NCBI GenBank assembly: GCA_016801885.1 | Contig: CM028882.1 | Location: 744,001-808,000, forward strand | From: Toxotes chatareus | Lineage: Eukaryota > Chordata > Actinopteri > Toxotidae | Direction of reading: 5' to 3' | DNA length: 64,000 nt | Part shown: one piece after another, positions 37,899 to 49,315 of the stretch | How positions within the stretch are numbered: position 1 is the first letter of the stretch | Layout: every line of letters starts with the position of its first letter | Notes under the pieces: generated by a model | Seen by the model: only the letters and a program-made list of their open reading frames with translations | Database searches by the model: none | Told to the model about the DNA's origin: nothing | Program-made: the position numbers and the translations under genes

Positions 37899-37971
37899 CC
37901 AGCAGGGGGCACTTAGGCTCATCTGCATTTGAATTCTAGCACCTAGGAGTCCAGCAATCACCAGGTGGCAT
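37899..37971 (+). promoter_or_regulatory. pair of CTCF-like motifs
   Basis: CCAGCAGGGGGCAC (37899-37912) fits the CTCF core consensus CCASYAGRKGGCRS at all 14 positions. TCACCAGGTGGCAT (37958-37971) fits at 12 of 14 in the same direction. They lie between npr3 and the light-chain cluster, where a boundary element would be plausible. It is a motif match only. Confidence 0.45.
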
Positions 37972-38045
37972 CTGAGAGCAAAGTGGAACCTATTGAAATG
38001 CCCGAGGAATCCACAGTTACTGTAAAATGATAGTCTAAATTGTCC

Positions 38046-38200
38046 ATAAGTGTGAAAGTAAGTGTGAGTGGTTGTTTGTCTCTAAACGTCAGCCCTGTGA
38101 TAGACTGGAGACCTGTTCAGGGTCTACCCCCGCCTCTCTCTTACAGCGCTGACCCTTGAGAGGATAAGTGATATAGCAGATGGATGGATGGATGTCTGAA
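38046..38200 (+). repeat. LINE-tail-like dispersed repeat ending in ATGG steps
   Basis: GCCCTGTGATAGACTGGAGACCTGTTCAGGG, then ACCCTTGAGAGGATAAGTGATATAG and a GATGGATGGATGG tail, is a well-known teleost dispersed 3' tail. The short ATGG tail suggests a retroposon 3' end on the plus strand. Confidence 0.65.
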
Positions 38201-38560
38201 GTCCACAAAAGCTATGGAGCCTGACCTGATCAAGGCTTTAAAAACAAGCAGTACAATTCTAATATCACAGGTAACCAGTGCTGACCAATCACATGTTTGT
38301 ATTTCTGAGAGTTTGATATGAATTGTGTTTACAGACATGCGTAGGCTACTGCCTCCAGGAAATAGCCTGTGTTCTAAAGCTTCTCCTGCCTACTCGCCTG
38401 TGTTTTCAGTCTTAGAACATTTAAGCCTTACAACGTTAATAGTGAACACTGTGTGGCAGGTTAGACTTAGTGCCTGTTAGCCTGTGGATATTATTCTTCT
38501 TTCTCAATGCTGTGGTTTGGTTAACTTACACAACGTTTAGTGTCTGTTAGTGTAAATCAC

Positions 38561-39099
38561 TGTCATAACCAGCCCCTAAGGAGGCTGTTTTCTGAACCCT
38601 TTTGTTTTGTTTTGAACTCGTTTGTGGACATTTGGAGCTTCTGGACCCTGGTTTAGTTTAAGTTCTGTTAGTACTTCCTGTTTTATTGTGAAGTCTTGTC
38701 CCTAGTGTATCTGGTCTTGTTCTACTTCCTGTCTTTGTCTAGTTTCCCACCATTTGTGAATGTCTGCCCCGTGGTGTCATTGGTGTCACCTGTTGCCCAT
38801 TACTTCATGTATTTAAGTCTTGTTGTTTCTGTGTCCTGGTCAGTTTGTCTTTGTCTGTACCTGAGTCTGCCTGTGTCTCTACCTGTGCTGGTTCCCTGCA
38901 TTCATTCCTGTACCTGTGCCTTGCGTCTTCCCCTTCATGGACTTACCTTGGTTGCATTTTGTTTTCAGCCTTTTTTCTCTCCTTCATGGATGGTTTTTAG
39001 TTGTTTAAGTCTTGTTCTCTGGCCTTGGACTCTTGCCTTGGGTATTTTTGCACTTGGGTCCTCTCTTCCCTCGTGTTCCTGGCTGCCTTGGACGTGACA
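38561..39099 (+). mobile_element. solo LTR of a gypsy-type element
   Basis: The 539-bp segment starts TGTCA and ends TGACA, perfect 5-bp inverted ends. It is flanked by ATCAC and ATTAC, matching at four of five bases as a target duplication would. Inside is the T/C-rich, low-A composition of fish gypsy LTRs with CACCTGTTGCCCATTACTTC and TATTTAAGTC as a TATA-like box (38811-38820). No internal element follows, so it is a recombined solo LTR. The 133-codon open frame within it (38696-39097) is a by-product of this composition. Confidence 0.75.
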
Positions 39100-39349
39100 A
39101 TTACAGTTATGCATTTTTTTTTTCATTTACAGGTTATTTTTTTAATTTCATTTATTCTTCCTGATTTTACAGTTTACCAACTCCATGTAGTCTGTAGCTT
39201 AATATTTAGGCAGGGTAATGAAGCATATTGTTTTATTTCCACTTGTTTCCATGTTAGTGTGCCCTGCACTCTAGTGGCCTGAAAGGTGCAAAACACTCAA
39301 TACACAACATATATGAAAAACAAGTTGCATTTAGAGGCCTGCACCAGTT

Positions 39350-39930
39350 TAGTTCGATTCCATTTTATTTATACAGCAACAAATCATACGAACGTACAGT
39401 ATCTCAAGGCACTTTACAGTGTTCAGTATGTATGAGAGAGAAACCCAACAGTTCCCACCATGAGCAGCGCTTGGAGACAGTGGAGAGGAAAAACTCCAAC
39501 AGTGCTGGACTCAGGGTGGAGGGAGCATTTGCCTCAACCGGCTGGGTTGAGAGAAGAAAAACTGGTGAGAGAGGAGACAGAGGGGGAGAGAGACCATAAA
39601 CATACATAGAGAGGGAGAGAGAGAGAAGAAGAGAGTAGAGCTCAGTGCATCATGGGAGTTCCCGCAGCAGCCTCGGCCTATAGCAGCATAGCTAAGAGAT
39701 GGCGCAGGGCTCACCTGAGCTTTATCATAGAGGAACGGTTTTAGCAAAGTGGTAGATGGTTCCACAGCAGAGGAGCCTGAGAGCTGAAGGATCTGCCTCC
39801 TATTTTAACCCTGGAAACTCTATGCGTAAGCCTGCGCTCTGGGAGCACAGTGTCGTAGTGGGGTGATGGGATACTATGAGCTCTTCAGGATGTAATGGAG
39901 CTTTTTCACTGAATGTTGTAGAGAGTTGAC
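39350..39930 (+). repeat. dispersed teleost repeat, long copy
   Basis: Phrases such as TTCCATTTTATTTATACAGC, CTCAAGGCACTTTACAGTG, GAGAAACCCAACAGTTCCCACC, GAGAGGAAAAACTCC and CTGAAGGATCTGCCTCC occur in the order seen in a very common fish repeat (recalled; probably the 3' part of a LINE). It has no kept coding frame. Confidence 0.65.
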
Positions 39931-41170
39931 ACTTTTAGGAAAAAATACATACAAACACAAAAAAAACTATGTAGGTTGAACTATGGGTTTGTAGGACATT
40001 TACATGATTCTGTCTGTCTTAATATTAAGACAGACTCGTAAGAGACTGAATAAAATAACATAGCTTTAGGAGTCTACACTTGGCTTTTTATTCTGATGTC
40101 TTGTTACAAAGTAACACTTCTCACTCATGGAGCTTCTCAGTGTACAGGTAAAAATAGCTTACTCATAACCAGTCTGCAGAGAGCTGTCACATGACCATTG
40201 TTGAGAACTGCCTGCCTGCTGCTGCTGCTGCCTCCACACCAGCGATTTACCAAGGAAACAGTGTATTATGCTTACTAGCTTAGCAGTTTCCTCTTAACGT
40301 GTTACTTTGACAACAGGAATGTCAATTAGCTGTGCTGGAAAAGAAAAAGGTTGAGCAGCTTTTGTTTGCTGACCTCATTTCTTGCAAGGGCGATTGGAGC
40401 TGCAATAACTAAAAGCAGTTAACAGTTGCCGTAAATCAACATGGCCTCTCATTAACAACAGTTCAACTGGCCCCTTTAGACATGCATTCCAGCCTGATGC
40501 TACAACATGTCAACATGGCTGCTGGTCTTTATTATCCGTTTCCTGTGTGTATTATTGTTTTATGAATCACAGTATGTGCTGCTTTCTCTTGATCCCCATT
40601 CTGTCACAGCACCATTTATTTTTTTTTATTGTTCAGAACTGGAAAGCTGACAGTTAAATCACCTGCCTGTTTGTAAAGGAAAACAAATGACTGTTACAAC
40701 ATGCTTTTAACAAATATGCATATATCTAAACTGTGCAGAACCCACAGCACAGCCTGAAGTCTGTCAGACATATACCCTTAAAACCACAGGGGGGATGGTT
40801 CTCAGTAGATTCATGAAACACAGATGAGAGCTTAGCTTGGTCACAGTTCATTGTGATAAACAGATACTGGCTCAAACCTATAGGCTTTAAACCCCTTTAG
40901 TACTTGACATGCCTTTCTCCTTAATAACACAGCATTCCTTTGTCAAATTGCCTTTCATGGCTTGTCATTGACTATTGTTAGCAGCACCACTGAGGCGCAG
41001 CATGCTGGGCCCACAGGTGGGCGGTGGAAAGATCATATGAGCATGAGCACATACTTCACTGTTTATAAGAACCAGTCAGATGGCCGCAGATTTACAGACG
41101 TCTGGTGTGATTCTCTACTTCCTGGTTTGGAAGTGGAGTGTGCTGGAGGTTGTGGTGAAGGACAGACATA
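39931..41170. other. no gene seen; one perfect palindrome
   Basis: Intergenic. A perfect 24-nt palindrome lies at 40012-40035 (left half GTCTGTCTTAAT). The rest shows no exon. Confidence 0.45.
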
Positions 41171-41905
41171 CAGTCATGGGGAAAAAATATACTTTTGCAA
41201 TTGCAAATGTTTTGGTATTCACGTGTTTATTTCTTTTGTTTGCATTGGAACAACACACACACACACAAAAGAGAAAGAAGTCAAACCTGATACAATTCCA
41301 CACAGAACTGGACAAAAATATTGGCACCCTTAACTTAATATTTGGTAGCACACCCTTAACCATGAATAAGTTTCTTACACCTCTCTACTGGAATTCTGGA
41401 CCACTCTTCTTTTGCAAACTGCTCCAGGTCTTTCATATTTGAATGATGCCTTCTCCCAGCTGCTGTTTTGAGATCTCTCCACAGGTGTGTTTTGGGTCAC
41501 TGTCCTGTTGGATGACCCATGCCCTCTGATGGAGACGCAGCTTTCTGACACTGGGCACTATGTTGCACCCCGAAATTCAGCATCCAGTGCCAGAAGCAGC
41601 AAAGCAACCCCAAAACATCTTTGAACCTCCACTCCACTGTTTGACTGAAGGGACCACGTTCTTTTCTTTGAAAGCCACATTTGGTTTTCTGCTCTACTTT
41701 TGTTTCATCTGTCCACAATACATTCTCCCAGAAGGATTGTGGCTTCGTCACATAAGGCAAACTCCAGTCTGCCTTTTTTATGCCTTTGTGCCCAGTGGTG
41801 TCCTCCTGGGTCTCCTACCATAGTGTCCCTTTTCATTCAGATGGCGACAGATAGTGCGAGCTGACACTGTTGTAGCCCGTGCCTGCAGGTCAGATTGAAT
41901 TTGTT
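41171..41905 (-). pseudogene. Tc1-like transposase relic
   Basis: On the minus strand the frame 41497-41760 holds FWENVLWTDETKVE, the first aspartate block of a Tc1 transposase DDE domain, then RFKDVLGLLCCFWHW, a decayed form of the KxFWGCF block. Upstream pieces with ERSQNSSWEK-like text continue to about 41900. Near 41171 and 41310 are CAGTCATGGGGAAAAA and GGACAAAAATATTGGCACCC, which resemble Tc1 terminal sequences. Several frameshifts make it inactive. Confidence 0.7.
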
Positions 41906-44463
41906 TGGAAGTCATCAACAAATTCAAACAATCCTTCATTGTAATTTTATATCAATCAGCAGATTCTGTAAAGGAATCCACTGCAAATTCTTACTCATTG
42001 ATTTCATTACTCTGTTCAGTATTGAGGTTATTATTGTGTAGGTGCAGGTGTAGTAGTGTAGTAGCGCAGTGTAGCAGTGATGAGATTAATATGGATTTTC
42101 TGATCTGACTGAGTAAACATCAGGTGAGTCACCACAGAGATGTTGGGAATGTGAGGATGAGGACTGTGAGCCCGGTTTCTCTTCCATCCCCGTGTCAGTT
42201 GTCACAATTGAAAAAAATCACAATTTAGAGTCTCTCTTGTATATTGGAAATAAAGTCTGATATATCCAGCAGAGCTCTGAGGAAATCCAAACCTGCCCCG
42301 TGGAGATTCTGCAGAGGAATGTGGAGCATGCGCATGTTTAGTTAAAGTGTGTAATAAGAGCAGATGCTGTTATTCTAAACACTTCACCATATACAGCATA
42401 AAATATACAACTCAAAGAATCGAGTACACGTTAAATTGTTTACAGTGACTAAACATCCTGCAACACCAGTTTATTACACTGGCAATAAACCAGTACAGGG
42501 GTTAATGTCATTGAAACCATGGCAACAACGGTTTGTTGGTCATGGCGTGTAAATAATGAAGGCACAAGATTTTAACATGTACACATACATCACAGTTTGA
42601 TTAGAACAGAGATACAGTACATGTATGCCGGTGTTTTGATGACAGTTCAGTCAGTTGAATTTAACTCTGAGCAGTAAGACTGTAGAGCTGTAGCTTCATC
42701 CACTTCTTCAGTTCTGGAGTATCTTGAGTCATTTGTGCCAAAAGAGCAAGGAGTAAACAGTGCAGGCACGCATGAGTAAACAGTGGCAGGGAGACGTAAG
42801 CGTTTGAAGAGCATGTTTTTCAGCCTGGCTTTGTTAGGTGTTGCCGCTTGTTGGAGACATATGTCCACACAGAAGCAAATGCCTGGGAAATGTCAACAAC
42901 TACTCCGCTCGCCTGTCCTTTCTTGACAGGCCACCAGTAAACTGTAAATTTTGTTCAAACAGTTACCATCACACTTCTCTTCCCGGCAGGCATCAGGGAT
43001 GATGTGAACTTTACGAAGAGTCAGGACGCCCTAATGATTCAGGGAAATGGTCTCGTTGTGGAAATGTTTGCTGGCAAGTCTGCAATTGTCTGTCTGTGAG
43101 AAAAAGTGTGTGCTCAGAGCAAACGCACAGGGGCGACATGAGACGAGCTGATGTACAGACAGAGAGGTACAGCAACAAGACAATAAACCGTTGACCTGAT
43201 TTACTGCTGGAATGTCTCACGAGAATACTGTTATCATAATCTGCTGGAAAAATCTTATAATGTCAGTACTTGCTGGAATGTTTCATACCTCCCTTCCTCT
43301 CTGTGCTGAAAGTCTAACGGTGAGTTGTAGAAGTATAACCAGTAAGTTACAGCTGATATTAACTTAACTGGGATTTTGATTTTTTCTTTTTTTTTTTTTG
43401 TATATTGTTGGCCCACAATGCAATACACAGTGGAAACAGAATGAACACAGCTGCAAAAAAATTTCCAGGTGACCTCCAAAGTCAGTTTGATTGATGTGGC
43501 ATGCACTTTCATTCCTTGTAAACTAACTTCCAAAGTGTACACAAAGTGTCATAGATGGGGGGGGCAAGAGTGCTCCAGCAGTGGTGTTTGGTAGGTGAAG
43601 CTGAATGCCAGATGGTGGCGTTGTGGCACCCGTTTGTATTTTTATCCACTGTTTAACTGTTCAGCACAGCAGGCACATATTATTGTTCCCCATGTTTCTT
43701 TTTATAAATATATTGTATGTTATATGTTGTCCTCTCCTAGCAGGAAATACCAAATTTTAGCTTTAAGGCAGATCAACACAGCTGCTGATGATAATCGTAA
43801 CAAGGCCTTGATACCTGTAGTGACACTGCTGTTCCATTTATATTATCACCAGTACCTCTATCTGTGGTTTTAGTAGGACCATCGGTGCCACAAATAACAT
43901 CACCCATGGTCCTTCAGGTACTCCTGGATGAGCGCTCACTCACATCCACTTGTCCAGAGACCCAGCATCTGACAGCTGATTGTCCCGGATACTCACCAAG
44001 CAGCAGACACGTTCATATTTTCTCCAGAAATGTTCTACTGTGATTTAATTGTCTTCATATAGACTTATATTCATAGATGTAGATCCAGTTTTATGAAGTA
44101 GGTCACATGTCTTTGTTATGAAGTGGTGTGAGATTTGAGGGACATTGAGGTTTCGTTTGGACCATCTTTGATCGTGAAGGTTCTAAATGAGTTGAGACCC
44201 AGTGTGAAGAGGAGGTCAAAGGTCATGATCAAGCCTTTTCTCATTAAGTGTCCCAGGTTGGAACTCGATTTTCTTCCTGTTGATTTTTTTTTATCTTGTT
44301 TGATTTCTTGGTGAATCAGTTGGGATTATAACATGGGATTATAATGGGATATGAATGGAATGGAGAATATGATCTCTTTTTTTGTTGATGATCTTGTATT
44401 GATACATGTTCATAGGTTGTCAAAATAATGATGAAATGTTTGATCCACTTCATGTCATTCTGA
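41906..44463. other. no gene seen; flank of light-chain cluster
   Basis: About 2.6 kb without a recognised exon. A TAG-rich short repeat (GTAGTAGTGTAGTAGCGCAG) lies at about 42046-42066. Confidence 0.4.
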
Positions 44464-44572
44464 GTGTGTGTGTGTGTGTGTGTCCTCAGTGAACTGTATC
44501 AGTCTCTGCGGTAGCTTCTAGCTGCAGTAGTCACTTCAGTCTCAGGTTTTTGTACGATGGTTTCTCACTGTG
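44464..44572 (-). promoter_or_regulatory. V1 recombination signal (12-bp spacer) and conserved flank
   Basis: Read on the minus strand, the V1 coding end is followed by heptamer CACAGTG (44566-44572), a 12-bp spacer and nonamer ACAAAAACC (44545-44553), both perfect consensus. Beyond it a 60-bp flank with GAACTGTATCAGTCTCTGCGG and a (TG)n tract (about 44464-44483) is shared with V2 and V3. Confidence 0.93.
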
Positions 44573-45042
44573 TGAACAGATGCTGACTGTTGATGTAATG
44601 TTCACTCAGACAGTAGTAAACTGCTGCATCTTCAACCTGGACTCCACTGATGGTCAGAGTGAAGTCAGAGTTTGATCCACTGCCTGTAAAACGACCTGCA
44701 ATCCCTGATGCTCGAGTGGAAGAAAAGTAAATAAGCAGTTTAGGAGTTTCTCTATCTCTCTGTTGGAACCAGGCTAAAAGCTGGTTGTTGCTCCAAACAT
44801 GAACGTTCTGACTGGTTCTACAGCTGATGGTGACGGAGCCTCCCAGAGCAGAGCTCACTGCTTCAGGCTGAGTCACTGTGACCTGGCCTCTGGACTCTGA
44901 GGACACACAGACAGAAACATAAAGCAGAGTCACGGTTTAGTCAGGGACAGATGTTGATGGAGGAGAGGAGTTTGATTCTCTGGACTTTACCTGTGAAGCA
45001 GCAGCAGAGGAGAGTCCAGATGAGGACGGAGGTCAGAGTCAT
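44573..45042 (-). CDS. immunoglobulin light-chain V gene 1 (kappa type)
   Basis: The leader exon (44991-45042, 52 bp) starts MTLTSVLIWTLLCCCFT and ends in a GT donor in phase 1. The V exon (44573-44896) follows after a CAG acceptor. The V domain begins RGQVTVTQPEAVSSALGG and carries the invariant cysteine in VTISC, the tryptophan in LAWFQQ and the second cysteine in AAVYYC, with RFTGSGSNSDFTLTIS between. CDR1 is long (NVHVWSNNQL). It has no stop and a perfect recombination signal, so it should be able to rearrange. The germline frame continues past the V end only by read-through. It lies opposite to J and C, so joining needs inversion. The kappa (teleost L1-like) call rests on the 12-bp V spacer and the domain sequence. 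Confidence 0.93.
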
Positions 45043-45121
45043 GTTTTGGATGACAAGGATTTCTGTGGCTTGTCTTGTCATGAAGGACAGCTGTCAGTCA
45101 TCCAGTCTTCAAGTCTCAGGA

Positions 45122-45168
45122 CTATAAAGTGTCCCAGAGCACTGGAGCATGGTGCTGCTGATGCAAAG
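45122..45168 (-). promoter_or_regulatory. V1 promoter: octamer and TATA-like box
   Basis: On the minus strand CTTTGCAT (45161-45168) is a one-base variant of the immunoglobulin octamer ATTTGCAT. It is followed 31 bp downstream by CTTTATAG (45122-45129), a TATA-like box. The same pair at the same distance precedes V2 and V3. Confidence 0.75.
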
Positions 45169-45199
45169 TGGCTCTCTATGGAAATGCTCTGAAATGCAG

Positions 45200-47059
45200 T
45201 AATTAAAAATGGTTTCATGTTAAAGTATTTTTTTTTTCTTAATTAATTTTTCATTGTTCTGGCTCATTGACTTCCTGTCACATTTGGTTCAGTGTTTAAT
45301 GTTTATGTGTGTTTCTTGATCTCTCTCATGGAAACTCAAATTTGTTATTAGGAGAAATTCATGAGTTTGAAAAAGAAGTTCAGTAGTTAATAGTTATGAT
45401 TTGCATGTTACTGTAATGAAATCTGACTGTTCAGTGATGACTCCTGCTCACGTCAATAAAACTAACACAAACCATCATTTACAAGGTTTTTGTTTGAAAC
45501 AGCAAATGATAAAAGCTTCACAATCTGCATCTGATGTGAACACTGAAATAGGAACTCAGACTATTTTGTTTGCAAATTTACACTGGAGTAACAGCTTGAT
45601 AGTTTCACATTTTTATCTTTAGTACTGAAACCTGTCTGTCGCCACGCTTCAGCAGTGATGCCTGTCTGTTGTCATGGTTACTGAGCTCAGAGGAGGAAAA
45701 AACAAAAACTAGTTTCATACGATCTGAGTAAAACTAACAGAAGCAGTAGCTTCCCCTGCTGCAGTCCACAGGACGGAGTATACTTTACCTTAAATAAACT
45801 GTTTTAATCTCTCCGTCTCCTCCTCCACTGGGTCAAGTTGCCCCCATGCTGCTTATCTTAAGTCTTTGAGACTAACCTGACAGTGTCGGTATTTAGTGGT
45901 GGTTTCCTAAAGCAACCAGGTGGAAATGAAGCATCAATGGAAGGACGAAAAGAGGCTGTTAATTCGATAAGTCCAAAATTTTGCTCACATTAAATGCTGA
46001 ATAGAGTTTTATGGATCAGAAGCAAATTATTGAGTATCATCAGCAAAAGAGCATATCACAAAGTTCTTAGTTCACATTTCATGATCCAAGGTTTATGTCA
46101 ATATTATTAAAAACACAGAAAGAACAGTTTTTATTTACGAGCTGTGTATTTTTTTTCACTAGTCACTATTTTTCAGATATGAAAATGGTCTGATATATTA
46201 TTATATCTTACAGCGTTTTATATGCAGAAAAAAAAAACCTTTATCATCTGTCACCTCTGTTTTTAACAGGTGTACAGTTTTAATATTATATTTTAAGTTT
46301 GTTTTTTTTTTCTTCAAAAAGTGTCCTGAACGTTACATTGAAAATCACTTGGATATTCTTGACCCTGAGGTCAACAGGTCACCCTATTTCATAAGGTTTA
46401 ATTTGTATCAGCCTAATATGCACAATCCTGTTGAACTACAGAAGTATGATTTAAAAAAAGAAAAAAAAAACAGTATATAAACAAAAAATGAATGTGATTT
46501 CCAATTTAACAATATGGACATAAAGTTCCATCACATACTCATCCTCAAATAAAATAAAACTCATGGCACGACTGATGTGTTATTCTGTTACATTCTTTTG
46601 AATGAGAGTTATTTTGCTGGAAACCTTGCAGCATGTTTCCCAGAAATGTGACTTTTACTTTTAATTGTGTCCAAGTAGTATAGTTGTGTTTTGATTTGGA
46701 ATCATTCAGTATGATTGTTGAGTTACTTTTAAAATATTTTGAGATGCCGGGAAATATATGTCATTTCTGCAGCAAACATAAATAATTTTGTGGACATATG
46801 TCACCATCTGCACTACCCTCTTTTGTTTGTGGAGATTCAACAGCTAACACACATTTTTATCACTTTCCTTAACACTGTGAGATCAGACATTTTTCTGCAC
46901 TGTTGTCAATATTTGGCCTCAGTGGAGGGATGTGCTCCATAAGTCATTCTAATTGACATTTGTAATTATATTTGAATCAGTATATACAGTATTTACTTGT
47001 GTCATGAGATGCAGGGGGTTACCTGTAAATACTATTAATTTATTTAATTTAATATTAAC
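45200..47059. other. no gene seen between V1 and truncated V
   Basis: About 1.9 kb of AT-rich spacer with no V, J or C segment. No recombination signal pair was recognised. Confidence 0.45.
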
Positions 47060-47359
47060 TATTTTGAGATCCAGGAGACTGAGTCAGGATGATTTCTCCC
47101 AATGAATCTGAAAACACAAAAAAGAGGAGAAGGGTCATTGAGACAAATTCAGCTTGGAGAAAGATGATCAACACTCAAACACAAGAGGATAATTTCTTTA
47201 AGTTGGACAATAGATGGAAGAAGGTCACTGCTGCTAGTTTCAGTGTTTCTCCATCACAGCAGAACATCATTGTGGTCAACCTGGTTGCATCCTAAGCAAA
47301 GTCTCACCCTGAACAAGAAGCCCCAGGGTGGCAAGCAGAAGAGTCAGAGACATCATCAT
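47060..47359 (-). pseudogene. truncated V gene of a second family (leader and start of FR1)
   Basis: On the minus strand a leader exon (47308-47359, 52 bp as in the intact V genes) reads MMMSLTLLLATLGLLVQ and ends G|GTGAGAC. After a 200-bp intron with acceptor TGTGTTTTCAG, the V exon starts at 47107 in the matching phase: DSLGEIILTQSPGSQ, a clear kappa-like FR1. It then runs into a stop after two more residues. Everything from the first cysteine onward, including the recombination signal, is gone. The sequence differs strongly from V1-V3 (GQVTVTQPEAVSS), so it marks a different V family once present here. Confidence 0.75.
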
Positions 47360-47453
47360 TGTGCTGCCGGTGTGTCAGTGGCTCTGAGAAGCCTGGACAG
47401 ACACTGATCGACACTGGCCTCTTAACAGCTGAGAGCACAGAGGCAGGACACAT

Positions 47454-47461
47454 ATGCAAAG
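47454..47461 (-). promoter_or_regulatory. octamer of the truncated V
   Basis: CTTTGCAT on the minus strand, 95 bp upstream of the leader ATG of the truncated V, is in the place expected for a V promoter octamer. The surrounding CACAGAGTCAGT / GAGGCAGGACACA stretch recurs at 52.33 kb. Confidence 0.65.
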
Positions 47462-47469
47462 ACACAGAG

Positions 47470-48217
47470 TCAGTCAGCTGTAGCTGTCCTCAATATTTCA
47501 TGCTGTTTCTCATCAGTGCTGAGAGAGTTTACTTTAAATTATTTGTGACATAAAGGGGTATGAATGGTAAAGATATAATGAGAAAACGTCATTTGTTTTC
47601 CACCAAGCAGCTCAAGAGGCTGATGTGAATTCTAAAGAACTCTGAGGCTAATTATAAGCCGAGGCTGTTTTTTCAGACAGATGTTCAGTGAGTGGTGTGA
47701 AAGGCCCCAAATCCACCAAATACTGATCAATACAGTCTCATCAGATCACAGTTGAAGATCACAGTTAAAAGAGCTGCTCTGATGGTGTCGTGAGGCTGTA
47801 ATAAAACAAATAACAAAGAAGAAACTGATTCTAGGAAAGACAGGAAGAGTTTTGTATGTTTTTCTAAAGTCTGATATATGGAAAAATGATTCCAACGTTT
47901 CAAATGATCTTACATTTCTCATACATGGAAGAGATTTGTTGCACATTTAAAATTAGGGGGAGTAACCAGAAAGCCTGCATTAAATTCTGATCCGATTCAT
48001 AACTTAAAGAAGGGAAAATGAGGGCGTTGTGATTATGATAAAAGGAAGTCATCAGCATGAAGGCTGATTTACTGAGGTTATGGAAGGATTACACAAAAGG
48101 TTGTGAATTGATTTGCACCAAACTTGGTGGAGGGATGGGGCCTGAGCCAGGAAAGAACCCATAAAAGTTTGGTAAAGGGGGCACTTACAATATTTGTTTA
48201 CTTGTATAAGAGATACT
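47470..48217. other. spacer upstream of V2; no gene seen
   Basis: No exon or recombination signal was recognised. Confidence 0.4.
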
Positions 48218-48294
48218 GTGTGTGTGTGTGTGTCCTCAGTGAACTGTATCAGTCTCTGCGGTAGCTTCCAGCTGCAGCAGTCACTTTAGTTTCA

Positions 48295-48322
48295 GGTTTT
48301 TGTACGATGGTTTCTCACTGTG
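48295..48322 (-). promoter_or_regulatory. V2 recombination signal (12-bp spacer)
   Basis: Heptamer CACAGTG (48316-48322) and nonamer ACAAAAACC (48295-48303) lie on the minus strand with a 12-bp spacer identical to that of V1. A (TG)n tract lies just beyond at about 48219-48233. Confidence 0.93.
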
Positions 48323-48790
48323 TGAACAGATGCTGACTGTTGATATAATGTTGACTCTGACAGTAGTAAACTGCTGCATCTTCAACCTGGACTCCACTGA
48401 TGGTCAGAGTGAAGTCAGAGTTTGATCCACTGCCTGTAAAACGACCTGCAATCCCTGATGCTCGGGTGGAAGAAAAGTAAATAAGCAGTTTAGGAGTTTC
48501 TCTATCTCTCTGTTGGAACCAGGCTAAAAGCTGGTTGTTGCTCCAAACATGAACGTTCCGACTGGTTCTACAGCTGATGGTGACGGAGCCTCCCAGAGCA
48601 GAGCTCACTGCTTCAGGCTGAGTCAGTGTGACCTGGCCTCTGGACTCTAAGGACACAGACAGAAACATAAAGCAGAGTCACGGTTTAGTCAGGGACAGAT
48701 GTTGATGGAGGAGAGGAGTTTGATTCTCTGGACTTTACCTGTGAAGCAGCAGCAGAGGAGAGTCCAGATGAGGACGGAGATCAGAGTCAT
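48323..48790 (-). CDS. immunoglobulin light-chain V gene 2 (kappa type)
   Basis: The leader exon is 48739-48790 (MTLISVLIWTLLCCCFT) and the V exon 48323-48646, joined in phase 1 with a TAG acceptor in place of the CAG of V1 and V3. The domain is nearly identical to V1: TSRNVHVWSNNQL instead of TSQNVHVWSNNQL in CDR1, and CQSQHYINSQ instead of CLSEHYINSQ at the CDR3 start. Both cysteines and the tryptophan are kept and there is no stop. The duplication covers the promoter, both exons, the recombination signal and the (TG)n flank, and is therefore recent. It is the V closest to the J segments (RSS to RSS about 1 kb). Confidence 0.93.
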
Positions 48791-48865
48791 GTTTTGAGGT
48801 GGATTTCTGTGGCTTGTCTTGTCATGAAGGACAGCTGTCAGTCATCCAGCCTTCAAGTCTCAGGA

Positions 48866-48912
48866 CTATAAAGTGTCCCAGAGCACTGGAGCATGGTGCT
48901 GCTGATGCAAAG
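48866..48912 (-). promoter_or_regulatory. V2 promoter: octamer and TATA-like box
   Basis: Octamer variant CTTTGCAT at 48905-48912 and CTTTATAG at 48866-48873, minus strand, separated by 31 bp exactly as at V1 and V3. Confidence 0.75.
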
Positions 48913-49276
48913 TGACTCTCTATGGAAATGCTCTGACAGAGACAGGGTCACTCTGATGATGCTGTTTATCAACTGATCAATCAGTGATCAATAAGTGAAT
49001 ATTTCCAATTTCTTTTAATGGAACTTTGTTTTTATTCTTCTGGACACATTTTGTTTCAAAACCTCTCCTTTTTGATTTTTTTTTATTTTTTTTTATAGTA
49101 AACTAACCTTATATTAATTTGAAAATGAATGCATGGAATGAAAAAATAAACCTTCTGGGATTTTGCGGCTGTTGTTATTTTTTTTATATCAGACATCATA
49201 AATATTGCAAACAGAGACTAACTTTGATGCGTCTGTTTGTTTCAGAGTCAGAGCTCTGTGTCGCTCTACAGGCAGA

Positions 49277-49315
49277 GGTTTTTGTACAACGGCTCAATGA
49301 GTTTGTATCACTGTG
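49277..49315 (+). promoter_or_regulatory. J1 recombination signal (23-bp spacer)
   Basis: Nonamer GGTTTTTGT (49277-49285), a 23-bp spacer and heptamer CACTGTG (49309-49315) immediately precede J1. With the 12-bp V signals this obeys the 12/23 rule. Confidence 0.93.

Noticed and set aside
38696..39097. 133-codon hydrophobic open frame
   Set aside because: It lies inside the solo LTR and reflects its T/C-rich composition; no membrane protein is recognisable.
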